From the NCBI GenBank assembly GCA_905221605.1, contig CAJNDS010001324.1:748294-812293 (forward strand): 64,000 nt of DNA, in the 5' to 3' direction. The notes beneath the pieces are model-generated. The model ran no database searches. It saw only the letters and a list, made by a program, of their open reading frames with translations, and was not told the origin of the DNA. Source of the stretch: Symbiodinium natans (taxonomy: Eukaryota; Sar; Dinophyceae; Suessiales; Symbiodiniaceae). Below are positions 19,958 through 28,866 of this stretch, in pieces. The position numbers and the translations under genes were made by a program. Position 1 is the stretch's first letter. Each line of letters starts with the position of its first letter.

Positions 19958-20023
19958 GGGAGGTGCTCTTGCTTGCACGGCCTTTGGCCGTGCACTCTGG
20001 CGTCTGGGCAGCTTGGCTTGGGG
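19958..20023 (+). CDS. Candidate internal exon, hydrophobic
   Basis: GGCTCCCAG acceptor; GGG/GTTTGGGG donor. Reads EVLLLARPLAVHSGVWAAW. Confidence 0.45.
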
Positions 20024-20036
20024 GTTTGGGGTTTTG

Positions 20037-20300
20037 GGGTTCTGGGGTTTTGGGCTTTTGGGCTTTTGGGCTTTTGGGCTTTTGGGCTTTTGGGCTTTTG
20101 GGCTTTTGGGCTTTTGGGCTTTTGGGCTTTTGGGCTTTTGGGCTTTTGGGCTTTTGGGCTTTTGGGCTTTCGGGCTTTCGGGCTTTCGGGCTTTCGGGCT
20201 TTCGGGCTTTTGGGCTTTTGGGCTTTTGGGCTTTTGGGCTTTTGGGCTTTTGGGCTTTTGGGCTTTTGGGGTTTTGGGCTTTTGGGGTTTTGGGGTTTTG
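20037..20300 (+). repeat. Homogenised GGGCTTTT array, about 30 units
   Basis: Octamer variant of the telomere-type unit. A block of five units carries C in place of T (GGGCTTTC, about 20165-20210). Frames across it give a meaningless repetitive peptide. Confidence 0.95.
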
Positions 20301-20525
20301 GGTTTCGGGTTTGGGGTTTAGGGTTTCGGGTTTGGGGTTTAGGGTTTGGGCTTAGATCCAAGGTTCAGGACTTTAGGGCCAGGTTGGGCTTCTGAACTTT
20401 AGGAATTCAGGGTGATTCTTGGTCATGTCTCGTGGACCAGAGTATCCGAGACCCGCCGGCAGCCCCATGCCCCCCCAAACCCAAGCCCAAAGCCCTAAAC
20501 CTTAGGCCGTACCTACCTTGAACAG

Positions 20526-20666
20526 GGGCCAAAGGGCACATGCCTTAGTAGCGACAACCTAGAGCTGATGGTTACTGTGACAGCCCACAACCCTGACACA
20601 CCCAAGCCCTACACCTTTGAACCCCAACAGTCCATAAGCCTTATTGCCCCAAATCGCTGCAGGGAG
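20526..20666 (+). CDS. Candidate internal exon, 47 codons
   Basis: CTTGAACAG acceptor; GGGAG/GTTTCGGG donor; exact codon multiple. Reads GPKGTCLSSDNLELMVTVT, AHNPDTPKPYTFEPQQ, SISLIAPNRCRE. The strand-like stretches and Pro pattern suggest a beta-sandwich, but no family is recognised. The longest uninterrupted island of this part. Confidence 0.65.
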
Positions 20667-20731
20667 GTTTCGGGTTTAGGGTTTCTGGTTAAGGGTTCAA
20701 GGTTTAGGGTTTAGGCGATGGCTGATCGCAG

Positions 20732-20806
20732 TCTACCATATGCTCAAGACCCAGCATTGCCCTTATACGGAAGGATTTGTTCATGTTTTGGGGCGGGTTA
20801 GAGGCT
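20732..20806 (+). CDS. Candidate internal exon
   Basis: CTGATCGCAG acceptor; CGG/GTTAGAGG donor. Preferred frame: YHMLKTQHCPYTEGFVHVL. Confidence 0.4.
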
Positions 20807-20912
20807 TGCAGCTTGGGGTTTCTCCCTAAACCCTGAGCCCTAGACCCTAAAGCCCTAAACCCTAAACCCTAAACCCCAAACGCTAAACCCTAAACCCTAA
20901 ACCTCCAAGCAG

Positions 20913-20984
20913 AGTTCAGGCCTACTCCACAGCCGAGCTGGTCGAGCAACTGCTGGACCCTTGTCCACACCTGTTTGGGATTTG
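20913..20984 (+). CDS. Candidate internal exon
   Basis: CTCCAAGCAG acceptor; ATTTG/GTGCTTAGG donor. Reads VQAYSTAELVEQLLDPCPH, LFGI. Confidence 0.5.
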
Positions 20985-21313
20985 GTGCTTAGGGTTTGGG
21001 GTTTAGGGTTTAGGGTTTGGGGTTTAGGGTTTAGGGTTTGGGGTTTAGGGTTTGGGGTTTAGGGTTTGGGGTTTAGGGTTTAGGGTTTAGGAGTTGGGGT
21101 TTGGGGTTTGGGGTTTAGGGCTTGGGGTTTAGGAGCTGGGGTTTGGGGTTTGGGGAAACCCTAAACGGTTTAACAGTCCTATAAAACCCTATAAACCCTG
21201 TAAACCCTAAACCAAAACCCTAAACCCAAACCTTAAACCCCATCAGCCCCATACACCCCGTAAACCCTAAACCCTATAAGCCCTCAACCCCAATAACCCT
21301 CCGGAGCATGCAG

Positions 21314-21401
21314 ACAGACCCGAGGATGCGTGCAGAAACTCTGCGCGCACCCGGTGCCAGCTGCAATGCCTGACGGACGCCTGGATGAAGAGCCTGCCTT
21401 G
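21314..21401 (+). CDS. Candidate internal exon
   Basis: GCATGCAG acceptor; CCTTG/GTAGTC donor. Reads QTRGCVQKLCAHPVPAAMP, DGRLDEEPAL. Confidence 0.5.
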
Positions 21402-21671
21402 GTAGTCCGGATTAGGGTTCAGGGTTTAGGGTTTAGGGTTTAGGGTGTAGGGTTAAGGGTTTAGGGTTTAGGGTTTAGGGTTTAGGGTGTAGGGTTTAGG
21501 GGTTAGGGTTTAGGGTTCAGGGTTCCCTTATACTACAGGTAGTCAGACATCCTGGGCCATCCTCTGCCCTAAACTTTAAACCCTAAACCCTAAACCCTAA
21601 CGTCTGAGGATGGTTGGGCGTCACGGGCTCCTCCCACCTTGGCGGTTGCTTCGCACGCGCTGTGGCCGCAG

Positions 21672-21733
21672 CCGGATTCCCAGCCAATGGAGTCGCTGGG
21701 AAGCTTCCTCACAAGGGAGGCCTGCCAGGGGGG
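21672..21733 (+). CDS. Candidate internal exon
   Basis: CTGTGGCCGCAG acceptor; GGGG/GTTCAGGG donor. Reads PDSQPMESLGSFLTREACQ. Confidence 0.5.
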
Positions 21734-21854
21734 GTTCAGGGTTTCGGGTTTAGGGTTTAGGGTTTAGGGTTTAGGGTTTAGGGCCCTTGCGAAACAACCA
21801 AGCCGGAACCCTCAACTTCAACTCCCTAAAGCCCTAAAATGCTCCTGAAGCACT

Positions 21855-22000
21855 AAGCCCTGAAACCCTGAAACCCTGAAACCCTGAAACCCTGAAACCC
21901 TGAAACCCTGAAACCCTGAAACCCTGAAACCCTGAAACCCTGAAACCCTGAAACCCTGAAACCCTGAAACCCTGAAACCCTGAAACCCTGAAACCCTAAA
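21855..22000 (+). repeat. Homogenised CCCTGAAA array, about 18 units
   Basis: Octamer variant, almost perfect, bounded by ordinary CCCTAAA units. Confidence 0.95.
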
Positions 22001-22116
22001 CCCTAAACCCTGAACCCTGAAACCCTAAACTCCCCAAAACTCTGTCGATGGATCCGTGTGTTGTGAGTCGAACCGGCTAGGCCACTGAGACCTGAACCCA
22101 AAGCCCTGTATTACAT

Positions 22117-22240
22117 TATGGGGGTTTCCCAAAATAGGGGTACGCGCCCCTTTAAAAAATGAATTCTAGTAGTATAGAATCCCCTTCTGGGGACCCCCAA
22201 AAAAAGGTGCCCCTCTTTTCGGGAACCCCCACGTGGTTCC
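22117..22240. mobile_element. Family B inverted-repeat element
   Basis: GGGGGTTTCCCAAAATAGGGGTAC at left and GTGCCCCTCTTTTCGGGAACCCCC at right. Other copies at 22978, 27568, 29363, 30725, 40730 and 50007. Confidence 0.65.
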
Positions 22241-22265
22241 TGGTCTAGGAGGGCCATGTTTGCAG

Positions 22266-22299
22266 GCGCTTGTCAACGTGGTGGACCGGACCCTGGGAT
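22266..22299 (+). CDS. Possible short exon
   Basis: ATGTTTGCAG acceptor; ALVNVVDRTLG, perhaps ending at the GC donor GCAAGA (22300). A (CT)n run follows. Confidence 0.35.
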
Positions 22300-22445
22300 G
22301 CAAGAGCATCTCTCTCTCTCTCTCTCTTTCCCCTCTCCGCATCCTCTCTCTCTCGCTCTCTGCGTGGTTTGGGGTGTAGGGTGTAGGCCTATTGGGCGCA
22401 GGGTATTTAGGGTTCTTCGGGTTATTTTCGGGGTTTAGGATGCAG

Positions 22446-22517
22446 AGGGCATCCGAAGTGCCAGAAGCACACTTTGGGGCCAAAACCTTGCAACAGGATC
22501 CTCAGAAGGGCTCAGGG
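22446..22517 (+). CDS. Candidate internal exon, 24 codons
   Basis: GGATGCAG acceptor; GGG/GTTCGTG donor, phase 0 both ends. Reads RASEVPEAHFGAKTLQQDP, QKGSG. Confidence 0.55.
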
Positions 22518-22620
22518 GTTCGTGTTTAGGGTTTAGAGTTTAGGGTTTAGGGTTTAGGGTTTAGGGTTAAGGCCCCTAAACCCTAAACCCTCTCTGAGAT
22601 AACCCACCATCCCCTGCCAG

Positions 22621-22714
22621 GAATTCCTTCCACGTGAATTCAAAGACCGCCATCTACGGGCTTCCGTCCATGATCAACCACAGCCTCTCGGGCGGCATGA
22701 AGCCACGACTTTAG
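22621..22714 (+). CDS. SET-domain exon, SMYD-like
   Basis: ACCATCCCCTGCCAG acceptor. The frame reads NSFHVNSKTAIYGLPSMIN followed by HSLSGGMKPRL. The order N-x-F-x-V-N, small-residue turn and S-x-I-N-H-S matches the catalytic core of SMYD-type SET lysine methyltransferases, which usually read NHSCxPN; here Cys and Asn positions are Leu and Gly. The frame ends at a TAG formed by TTTAGGG. A second open frame (EFLPREFKDRHLRASV) exists, so the call is an inference from a short match. Confidence 0.5.
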
Positions 22715-22777
22715 GGTTTAGGGTTAGGGTTTTGGGTTTAGGGTTTAGGGTTTGTACCTGACGCATGCCCACAAGAC

Positions 22778-22891
22778 CCAGAGGGTCCATTTGTAGTACT
22801 GGTATGGAATTGGGTACCCACAAACCATCCTAGATAGAGTTTTTCGGGTACCTCATTCCATAATTAATAGTACTACAAATGGACCCTCTCT
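22778..22891. mobile_element. Family C inverted-repeat element
   Basis: GGGTCCATTTGTAGTACTGG and TAGTACTACAAATGGACCC are the ends. A second copy lies at 54132-54243. Confidence 0.75.
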
Positions 22892-22895
22892 GGGG

Positions 22896-22946
22896 GATGT
22901 TCTGACGACCTTCGGGAAGTATGGCCGAGGGTACATCCTTGGGAAG
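22896..22946 (+). CDS. Candidate exon next to family C element
   Basis: The frame DVLTTFGKYGRGYILGK starts at the right end of the element and stops at GGAAG/GTTTGTA. The 3' splice site is uncertain; AATAG inside the element would add codons. Confidence 0.5.
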
Positions 22947-22977
22947 GTTTGTATTTTCCTTTTGGTCCTCAAACGGC

Positions 22978-23062
22978 GGTTTCCGAAATTGGGGGGTACC
23001 TTAGGGGAGTCTTACTATTTGGGGGTCTACATTAAGGGCCCCTTAGTTTCGCAAACCCACAA
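22978..23062. mobile_element. Family B element, partial
   Basis: GTTTCCGAAATTGGGGGGTACC then CTATTTGGGGGTCTAC. Confidence 0.55.
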
Positions 23063-23159
23063 CAGCTTCGATAGGCCGAGGATACCGGACACGGGGCGCC
23101 CTGAACCCTAAACCCTAAACCCTAAACCCTAAACCCTAAACCTTAAACCCGCATCCGAG

Positions 23160-23272
23160 GTTGCGGCAGCGTGAATGCCAGTGCAAACATCCTGGACCCC
23201 CTGGGTGATGCCATCCTCTTCCGGGCGGAGACGGACAGCCCACCTGCCTCTAAACCTCCGACTAAGCCCTAA
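23160..23272 (+). CDS. Candidate terminal exon
   Basis: GCATCCGAG acceptor. Reads CGSVNASANILDPLGDAIL, FRAETDSPPASK and ends at TAA of a CCCTAAA unit. Confidence 0.5.
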
Positions 23273-23326
23273 ACCCCAAACCCCAAACCCCAAACCCTAA
23301 ACCCTAAACCCTAAACCCCAAACCAG

Positions 23327-23437
23327 CTTGAGATTCACGTGCGATGCTTTGCTTTATCGGACGGCTTGGGCTGCTGAACTCTGCTGGATGATGGGAGCCA
23401 TCGCCATGCATATATCGGCAGCAGTCTCTAAACCCTA
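23327..23437 (+). CDS. Candidate exon, possible membrane helix
   Basis: After AACCAG. Reads LRFTCDALLYRTAWAAELC, WMMGAIAMHISAAVSK, a hydrophobic stretch long enough for one membrane helix; ends at TAA of CCCTAAA or at an unseen donor. Confidence 0.45.
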
Positions 23438-23476
23438 AACCCTAAACCCTAAACCCTGAACCCTGACCCCCTTTAG

Positions 23477-23549
23477 ATACAGAGAGGAGATCGCGGCAGG
23501 CTCCGAGATCTTCTTCCCTTATTTTAAGGCGCCGGCGCATGGGTTGATG
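23477..23549 (+). CDS. Candidate internal exon, 24 codons
   Basis: CCCCTTTAG acceptor; TGATG/GTTTAGG donor. Reads YREEIAAGSEIFFPYFKAP, AHGLM. Confidence 0.5.
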
Positions 23550-23663
23550 GTTTAGGAGGGCGGTTAGCAGCTTGCGATGACGCGGTCCAGGCTCTAGGGT
23601 TTAGGGTTTAGGGTTTAAGGTTTAGGGTTTAGGGTTTAGGGTTTAGGGTCTAACCCACCCCAG

Positions 23664-23705
23664 CGCCTCTTTCGGCGTGGCAGTGGGCACGATGTGTCTT
23701 TGCAA
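23664..23705 (+). CDS. Candidate 14-codon exon
   Basis: CCCACCCCAG acceptor; TGCAA/GTCTGAC donor; RLFRRGSGHDVSLQ. The opposite strand is also open here (IFGAVCLLLTWGTGN), so strand is not certain. Confidence 0.35.
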
Positions 23706-23960
23706 GTCTGACATTGTGAATGTCCACAGACATTGGGAGCCCAAAACAGGACTGCCAATATCATTCCCTGTCCCCCATGTAAGCAAAAGACAAACTGCCC
23801 CAAAAATACCCATTAGGTTCATGTCCATTCTCGTTGTTCTGCACCCTCTCTGGCATTTCTGATATGACCCTAAACCCTGCCCTAAACCCTAAAAACCTCA
23901 ACCCTAAACCTTACACCCTGAACCCTAAAACCCCAAATCCTAAACCTGAGCCCTTTACAG

Positions 23961-24070
23961 GTGAGTGGCTCACTCCATCGCCGGCGCGAGCGCTCGCAGG
24001 ATGGGGGGGGAAACACCTGAAGCTGACTTCGTGGGCTTCGGGGCTTCTAGGGCGTAGGAGCTTCTTGGGG
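23961..24070 (+). CDS. Candidate internal exon, 36 codons
   Basis: CCCTTTACAG acceptor; TTGGGG/GTTTAGGG donor; other frames closed. Reads EWLTPSPARALAGWGGKHL, KLTSWASGLLGRRSFLG. Confidence 0.55.
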
Positions 24071-24277
24071 GTTTAGGGTTTAGGGTTTAGGACTTAGGGT
24101 TTAGGGTTTGGGTCTTAGGGTGTAGGGGGCCCAGTTTCAGGGGCGACTACGAAAAGAGAGCTACCTGCAGACAAGATGGGCCTCGTGCTGTAGCAGTGGC
24201 TCTGAACTCATATGCTTCAGGCGATGGGCTTTTCCTGCCGCTGTGAACGATGTGCCTTTGTACCTTGCCTGAAGCAG

Positions 24278-24364
24278 ATAGCTTTTGGAGGCATTTTGGG
24301 ACTCTTCGGATTCGGATACTTTACTTACAAACCCCAACCCGAATTCCGCGGCGGCTTTGCCTGA
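24278..24364 (+). CDS. Candidate terminal exon, single membrane helix
   Basis: CCTGAAGCAG acceptor. Reads IAFGGILGLFGFGYFTY then KPQPEFRGGFA and TGA. A helix followed by a short charged tail recalls small respiratory-chain subunits, but no family can be assigned. Confidence 0.55.
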   Translation: MAFGGILGLFGFGYFTYKPQPEFRGGFA

Positions 24365-24550
24365 GGAAGCGGACACTCTGCCAGGACCGGGAACCACAGA
24401 ACTGTGGGGGTTGACCCTAAATCCTTTAAATCTCATCACCCTAAACCCCTGCTTGGCGGCTCATGGCTACTTGTAAGTAAGGTCATGAGCAGGGTAACCC
24501 TTAACCCTAAACCCTAGACCCTAGACCCTAGACCCTAAACCCTAAACCTG

Positions 24551-24613
24551 CAGCCACACGAGAGGAACCAATGCTGCGGCGGCCTCCAAAGCTGCGATGG
24601 CCCGGGCCTCAGG
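24551..24613 (+). CDS. Possible exon
   Basis: ACCTGCAG acceptor, CAGG/GTTTAGG donor. All three frames are open (for example HTRGTNAAAASKAAM). Confidence 0.3.
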
Positions 24614-24659
24614 GTTTAGGGTTTAGGGTTTAGGGTTTAGGGTTTAGGGTTTAGGGTCT

Positions 24660-25160
24660 AGGGTCTAGGGTCTAGGGTCTAGGGTCTAGGGTCTAGGGTC
24701 CAGGGTCCAGGGTCTATATGTATATATATATATATATATATAGGGTCTAGGGTCTATAGGCTTTAGGCTGTAGGATTTTAGGGTTTAGGGCTTGGGGTTT
24801 AGGATCCCGATTTCAGAGTTAATTTGGTCCCCAAGGGCAGAGACGCTCGGGGGTGAAGGCTTAAGGTTTGGGCCCGGTGCTGGTGCTTATTAGTATTTGT
24901 AGCATTATTTATTTCGATTATGATGATTTGTATTATCATTATTAGTATTAAACATGTTTATTTATGTACTTATTTATTGATTCAGTTATTCGTTTGTTTA
25001 TTCATTTATTTTGTTGTTTTTGCTGTTTTTTGCGGGGGGGGGGGGGCGAGGGGTATGGAGTTTCAGCGTGTTTAGACTTTAAGGGGTGGTTGTTCTAACC
25101 ATGGCTCATTTTGAGGTCCCCTTTATCCTGCATTCCTTTGACCTTCGTGCACTCCACCAG
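24660..25160. other. Probable intron: GGGTCTA array, (TA)n, AT-rich block
   Basis: TAGGGTC heptamers 24650-24712, (TA)n 24720-24742, T-rich unique DNA 24880-25020 and a G run at 25036. Confidence 0.5.
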
Positions 25161-25197
25161 GAGTGCCCACAACTTCGATCCGGGGCCCCACAGATGG
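25161..25197 (+). CDS. Candidate short exon
   Basis: CACTCCACCAG acceptor; ATGG/GTTCAGG donor. ECPQLRSGAPQM. Confidence 0.4.
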
Positions 25198-25509
25198 GTT
25201 CAGGGTCAGGGTTAGGGTTTAGGGTTTGGGGTTTAGGTTCTCTAAGTTCAAATACGGACCCATGATTGGGAACCCTGTAATACCGGAGCCCTATACTCGG
25301 ACGTTCAGCGGTGCATTTATTCCCTTTTTTGTTTAAGGTTTACCTCGAACCCCAGACCCCAAACCCCAAACCCCTCAACCCCAAACCCTAAACCCCTCAA
25401 CCCTCAACCCTCAACCCCTCAACCCCTCAACCCTAAACCCTAAACCCTAAACCCTAAACCCTAAACCCTAAACCCTAAACTATCCTGTCATCCCTTGATG
25501 CTCCGCCAG

Positions 25510-25575
25510 GACGCCTTCGAAAGCCAGCTACGGGATCAGATGGCGGATCTCCGTGACCGGCCCGAAGAGGCGTGG
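25510..25575 (+). CDS. Candidate internal exon, 22 codons, GC donor
   Basis: TGCTCCGCCAG acceptor. Reads DAFESQLRDQMADLRDRPE, EAW, a charged helix, phase 0 both ends. It stops exactly at TGG/GCTTAGGC: the first repeat unit of the next tract carries C, turning the donor into GC. Confidence 0.6.
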
Positions 25576-25842
25576 GCTTAGGCTTTAGGGTTTAGGGTTT
25601 AGGGTTTAGGGTTTAAGGTTTAGGGTTTAGGGTTTAGGGTTTGGGGTTTGGGGTTTGGGGTTTGGGGTTTAGGGTTTGGGGTTTAGGGTTTGGGGTTTGG
25701 GGTTTAGGGTTTAGGATTTGGGGTTTAGAGTTTAGGATTTGGGGTTTAGGGTGTATAGGGTTTAGGGTTCAGGGTTTCGGGGCAGATTGTTTTTGGAGAT
25801 CATGCTTGCAAAGCCCTGTATCGTAAACCTTGCACAAGATAG

Positions 25843-25911
25843 ATGTGTGTGTGTGTGTTCGTTCGTTCGTTCGTTCGTTCGTTCGTTCGTTCGTTCGTTC
25901 GTTCGTTCGTT
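25843..25911 (+). repeat. (GT)n then (GTTC)n microsatellite
   Basis: About 7 GT followed by about 13 GTTC units. Confidence 0.95.
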
Positions 25912-26029
25912 TGGTGTCTTAGAGCATCGGGGGGGCGGGGGGAGGGGACGCTTCTTGGGGTGTTCCTGTTCCTGTACTGACGATAATTGTATTTTAAGGG
26001 TATATTCGGGTTGCCCCTACCTGGGAAGT

Positions 26030-26242
26030 GCCAATGCTTGCAGAAGAAACCATCGGCTGCAAGACTTCAAAATGTGGTTCGCCGTGGAAGATGCGAGGGA
26101 AGGCGTGAAAACGGAGCACTCGGTTTGGCGATCCAGGGCGTTTCGAAGCAGTTGGATGGGGGCCAGATCTTCAAACACCCCCAAACACATCCCGCACGAA
26201 ATCGCCCACACTACGCCCCCCAAAATAGCTGAGGTTCCTTGA
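26030..26242 (+). CDS. Reading frame of uncertain strand and frame
   Basis: Plus frames FKMWFAVEDAREGVKTEHS and LQNVVRRGRCEGRRENG are open, and the minus strand reads AILGGVVWAISCGMCLGVF. The next downstream exon is plus, which favours plus. Confidence 0.3.
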   Translation, partial: ANACRRNHRLQDFKMWFAVEDAREGVKTEHSVWRSRAFRSSWMGARSSNTPKHIPHEIAHTTPPKIAEVP

Positions 26243-26349
26243 TGAAGCCCTAAATTCAGGCACCATTCTTTTTGCAATAGAGGCCCTTAAACGCCCTCGA
26301 GTTGGCAGCAAGAACACACCTGGGACCTCAAACCCGAAGTGTGTTGCAG

Positions 26350-26442
26350 GCCGGTTCCCATTGCATGCCGCTCCTCCAGGAGATCCTGAGCCACACGCGC
26401 CGTGCTGCTTGTTGCTCCAACTATGTGGCCCTCCCTCTGTAG
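26350..26442 (+). CDS. Candidate terminal exon, 30 codons
   Basis: GTGTGTTGCAG acceptor. Reads AGSHCMPLLQEILSHTRRA, ACCSNYVALPL and TAG. Followed by a GGAGTA-rich repeat (26452-26545). Confidence 0.5.
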   Translation, partial: AGSHCMPLLQEILSHTRRAACCSNYVALPL

Positions 26443-26451
26443 ACCCGTCGT

Positions 26452-26545
26452 GGTCGTAGGAGTAGGAGTAGGAGTAGGAGCAGGAGAGTAGGAACAGGAG
26501 AGTAGGAACAGGAGTAGAAGCAGAAGTAAAAGTAGAAGTAGAAGA
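26452..26545 (+). repeat. GTAGGA-type simple repeat
   Basis: Hexamer GGAGTA drifting to AGTAGA. Confidence 0.9.
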
Positions 26546-27019
26546 ACGTGCGTGTTCGATGTTTGACGCCACGCCTTTCCTTACTTTACACATTAATTTG
26601 ACACTTGAGTTTTCACCACATTTTTTTTGGGAAACCACCATCTGTCACACATCCACTAGCTTTCGTGCTGTGGCCGTGCACTGGGTATTTCTTGAATTTC
26701 GAGCTGTGAGTCTCAGGGTGGCTTAAGGTTTAGGTTTAGGGTTTAGGGATTTGGGCTTAGGGCTTAGGGCTTAGGGTTTAGGGCTTAGGGCTTAGGGTTT
26801 TCAGGTTTTGTGGTTTAGGGGTGCTCGGCGTGGGGGTCTTTTGCAGGGCTTGCAGGGTTCAGGCGGCCCCCTTGGGGCTTTAGGAGGCTTCGGGCTTAGG
26901 GTTTGTACGATGTAGGGTAGCCCTAAACCCTAAACCCTAAACCCTAAACCCTAAACCCTAAACCCTAAACCCTAAACCCTAAACCCTAAACCCTAAACCC
27001 TAAACCCTTCGCATCTAAG

Positions 27020-27094
27020 ATGGCGCTGGCCATGGACCACTCTTGGCGAGAACGTGAAGTTGCTTGGTGCCCTGCCAAAGCATGCAAGCTTTGA
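27020..27094 (+). CDS. Candidate exon, possibly terminal
   Basis: CGCATCTAAG then ATG. Reads MALAMDHSWREREVAWC, PAKACKL and TGA. Confidence 0.4.
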   Translation: MALAMDHSWREREVAWCPAKACKL

Positions 27095-27226
27095 GGTTAA
27101 CGTCCTCGTAACACCCTGAACCCAACACTACCCCCCAAACCCCTAGGCCTTCGACCCTGAACCCAGAAACCAAAAGCCTCAGCACCCCAAAACCACCCTG
27201 AAGCCCTGAACCTTGGAGCGCTAAAG

Positions 27227-27323
27227 CCCGACAAAGTCATCATGTAGAATTCCGGGCGCCGACGCCGAGGATGGAACTTCGCGCGTCTTCCTAAATAAGG
27301 ACCCGCAAGGGAGCCTAACTTAG
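27227..27323 (+). CDS. Candidate terminal exon
   Basis: GCGCTAAAG acceptor. Reads PTKSSCRIPGADAEDGTSR, VFLNKDPQGSLT and a TAG not derived from a repeat. A (CT)n run follows at 27332. Confidence 0.5.
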
Positions 27324-27332
27324 AGAACTACC

Positions 27333-27365
<33 letters not shown>

Positions 27366-27567
27366 GCAAATCAATACCTTGGGGTGCAAGGGGATTAAGG
27401 GTTACTCGAGTCGAAACCTGCAACCCTCAACCGCCCCATTTAAAAGCCCCCTGACATACATCGCTTCAAGCCCCCCGACGCCCTAAACCCAAAGTCCCTC
27501 AACCCCAAACCCTGAACGCCTCCCTCCCCCCCTCCCCCCTTCAAATCCCTCAAACCTCAAATGGGGG

Positions 27568-27652
27568 GGGGGTTCCGACATTAGGGGTACCTTATTGGGG
27601 GTCCTGATTATAAGGTAATCCAACTATTTGGGGGTTTATATGGGGGTCCCCT
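27568..27652. mobile_element. Family B element
   Basis: GGGGTTCCGACATTAGGGGTACC, then CTATTTGGGGGTTTATATGG. Confidence 0.6.
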
Positions 27653-27726
27653 AAACCCTAAACCCTAAGCCCTAAACCCTAAACCCTCTTTTCATAACCC
27701 CCCCCCCCCCCCCCCCCGAATCCCAG

Positions 27727-27810
27727 GTATTTGCACCTGGCACTGCCTTTGTACTGGTGCGGCGTTTGGTGCTGCACTCAGGTGCCGGTGCCAAGAGACT
27801 GCGGTTGAGG
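27727..27810 (+). CDS. Candidate internal exon, 28 codons
   Basis: CGAATCCCAG acceptor; TTGAGG/GTTTTAGG donor; phase 0 both ends. Reads VFAPGTAFVLVRRLVLHSG, AGAKRLRLR. Confidence 0.6.
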
Positions 27811-28207
27811 GTTTTAGGGTTCAGGGTTCAGGGTTTAGGGTTTAGGGTTTAGGGTTTAGGGTTCAGGGTTCAGGGTTCAGGGTTCAGGGTTTAGGGTTCA
27901 GGGTTCAGGGTTCAGGGTTTATATGGTTTAGGCATGAGTTCCCAATTAGAAGAACCCAAACCAAGAAGGCAGTTTCGGGTTCAGGGTACGTGCGAGCCCT
28001 AAACACCCCTAAGCCGTAAACCCTCGACACCCCGGGACCCCAAAACCCCGAAGCCCGAAGCCTTACACCCTGAACCCCCCCAACACCCTAAACCCCTACA
28101 CCCTGAACCCCTGAACCCCTAACTCCGAAACCCCCGAAGTCCCTAAACCCTAAGTCCTAAACCCTAAACCCTAAGCCCTAAACCCCGAACCGCGGGCATC
28201 TTGGCAG

Positions 28208-28490
28208 CGCTCTGGCGCAATGGAAAAAAGCAAGCTTTTGTCACGTAATATACGGGGGGTCGAAAAGTATTACTAGGGTGTAGGGTTTAGGGTTTAGGGT
28301 TTGGGGTTGTTCCTGTGTAGTTATATGATAATATCCCCATTCCTATTCAGCATACTTGGGGTTCCTATATAGTTATACGATAGTAACTCCCAAAAACCTA
28401 TTCTAATGATTAACGCCCCCGACAGTAGGCTCAGCTCACTTTTGCCCCCAGGGCCGTCAAACCTCTGAGGGAGTGTGGCCACGAAGCTGA
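28208..28490 (+). CDS. Two exons around a family E intron
   Basis: Exon 28208-28257 follows CTTGGCAG and reads RSGAMEKSKLLSRNIRG; it ends at GGGG/GGTCG, the left end of family E. Exon two starts after TTTGCCCCCAG (28451). Joined across the element the frame continues AVKPLRECGHEAEP; the unjoined frame stops early at TGA 28488. The intron (28258-28451) also contains a TTTAGGG tract. Confidence 0.45.
28258..28451. mobile_element. Family E element with internal TTTAGGG insertion
   Basis: GGTCGAAAAGTATTACTAGGG, TTTAGGG units, then TATAGTTATACGATAGTAAC and CGACAGTAG. Confidence 0.6.
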
Positions 28491-28609
28491 ACCCCAAACA
28501 CTACACCCTATACCCTAAACTGCCCTAAACCCCAAACCCAGCCCTGACTCTACACCCTGCTGGCGCTGGGCCCGCTCGCCTTTTACGAACTCCCCACGCC
28601 GCGGCGCAG

Positions 28610-28707
28610 GTGTGGCAGTACGAGCTTCTGCTGAAGGCAGGAGAGATGAGCGTTTCAGCTCTTCTGCAGGACGGCAGGGATTTGAGCTCAGGGCACTTTA
28701 ACTTAGG
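28610..28707 (+). CDS. Candidate internal exon, 32 codons
   Basis: CCGCGGCGCAG acceptor; ends near TTAGG/GTTTAGG. Reads VWQYELLLKAGEMSVSALL, QDGRDLSSGHFN. Confidence 0.6.
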
Positions 28708-28841
28708 GTTTAGGGTTTAGGGTCTAGGGATTCAAGAATCCTGGTTCCTGAAAGCATCCTTGTGATAGGAAAGCCTGGTTTGGGGGCGAGGACTCTCCCA
28801 TGAGTAGCAAAGCCCTGAACCCTTATTCCGGAGGGCTTCAG

Positions 28842-28866
28842 CAACCCGGACTTGATCTCCTGAATA
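28842..28866 (+). CDS. Possible 8-codon exon with GC donor
   Basis: GGCTTCAG acceptor; QPGLDLLN ends at ATA/GCTTAGGG. Confidence 0.35.

Noticed and set aside
19900-20395. 150-codon frames repeating LGFWAFGL or KPKSPKAQ
   Set aside because: Products of the GGGCTTTT array.
21855-22000. CRISPR-like regular array
   Set aside because: Units are contiguous octamers with no spacers; eukaryotic sequence.
25787-26030. N-terminal part of a frame through (GTTC)n
   Set aside because: Poly-Phe-Val-Arg-Ser reading of a microsatellite.
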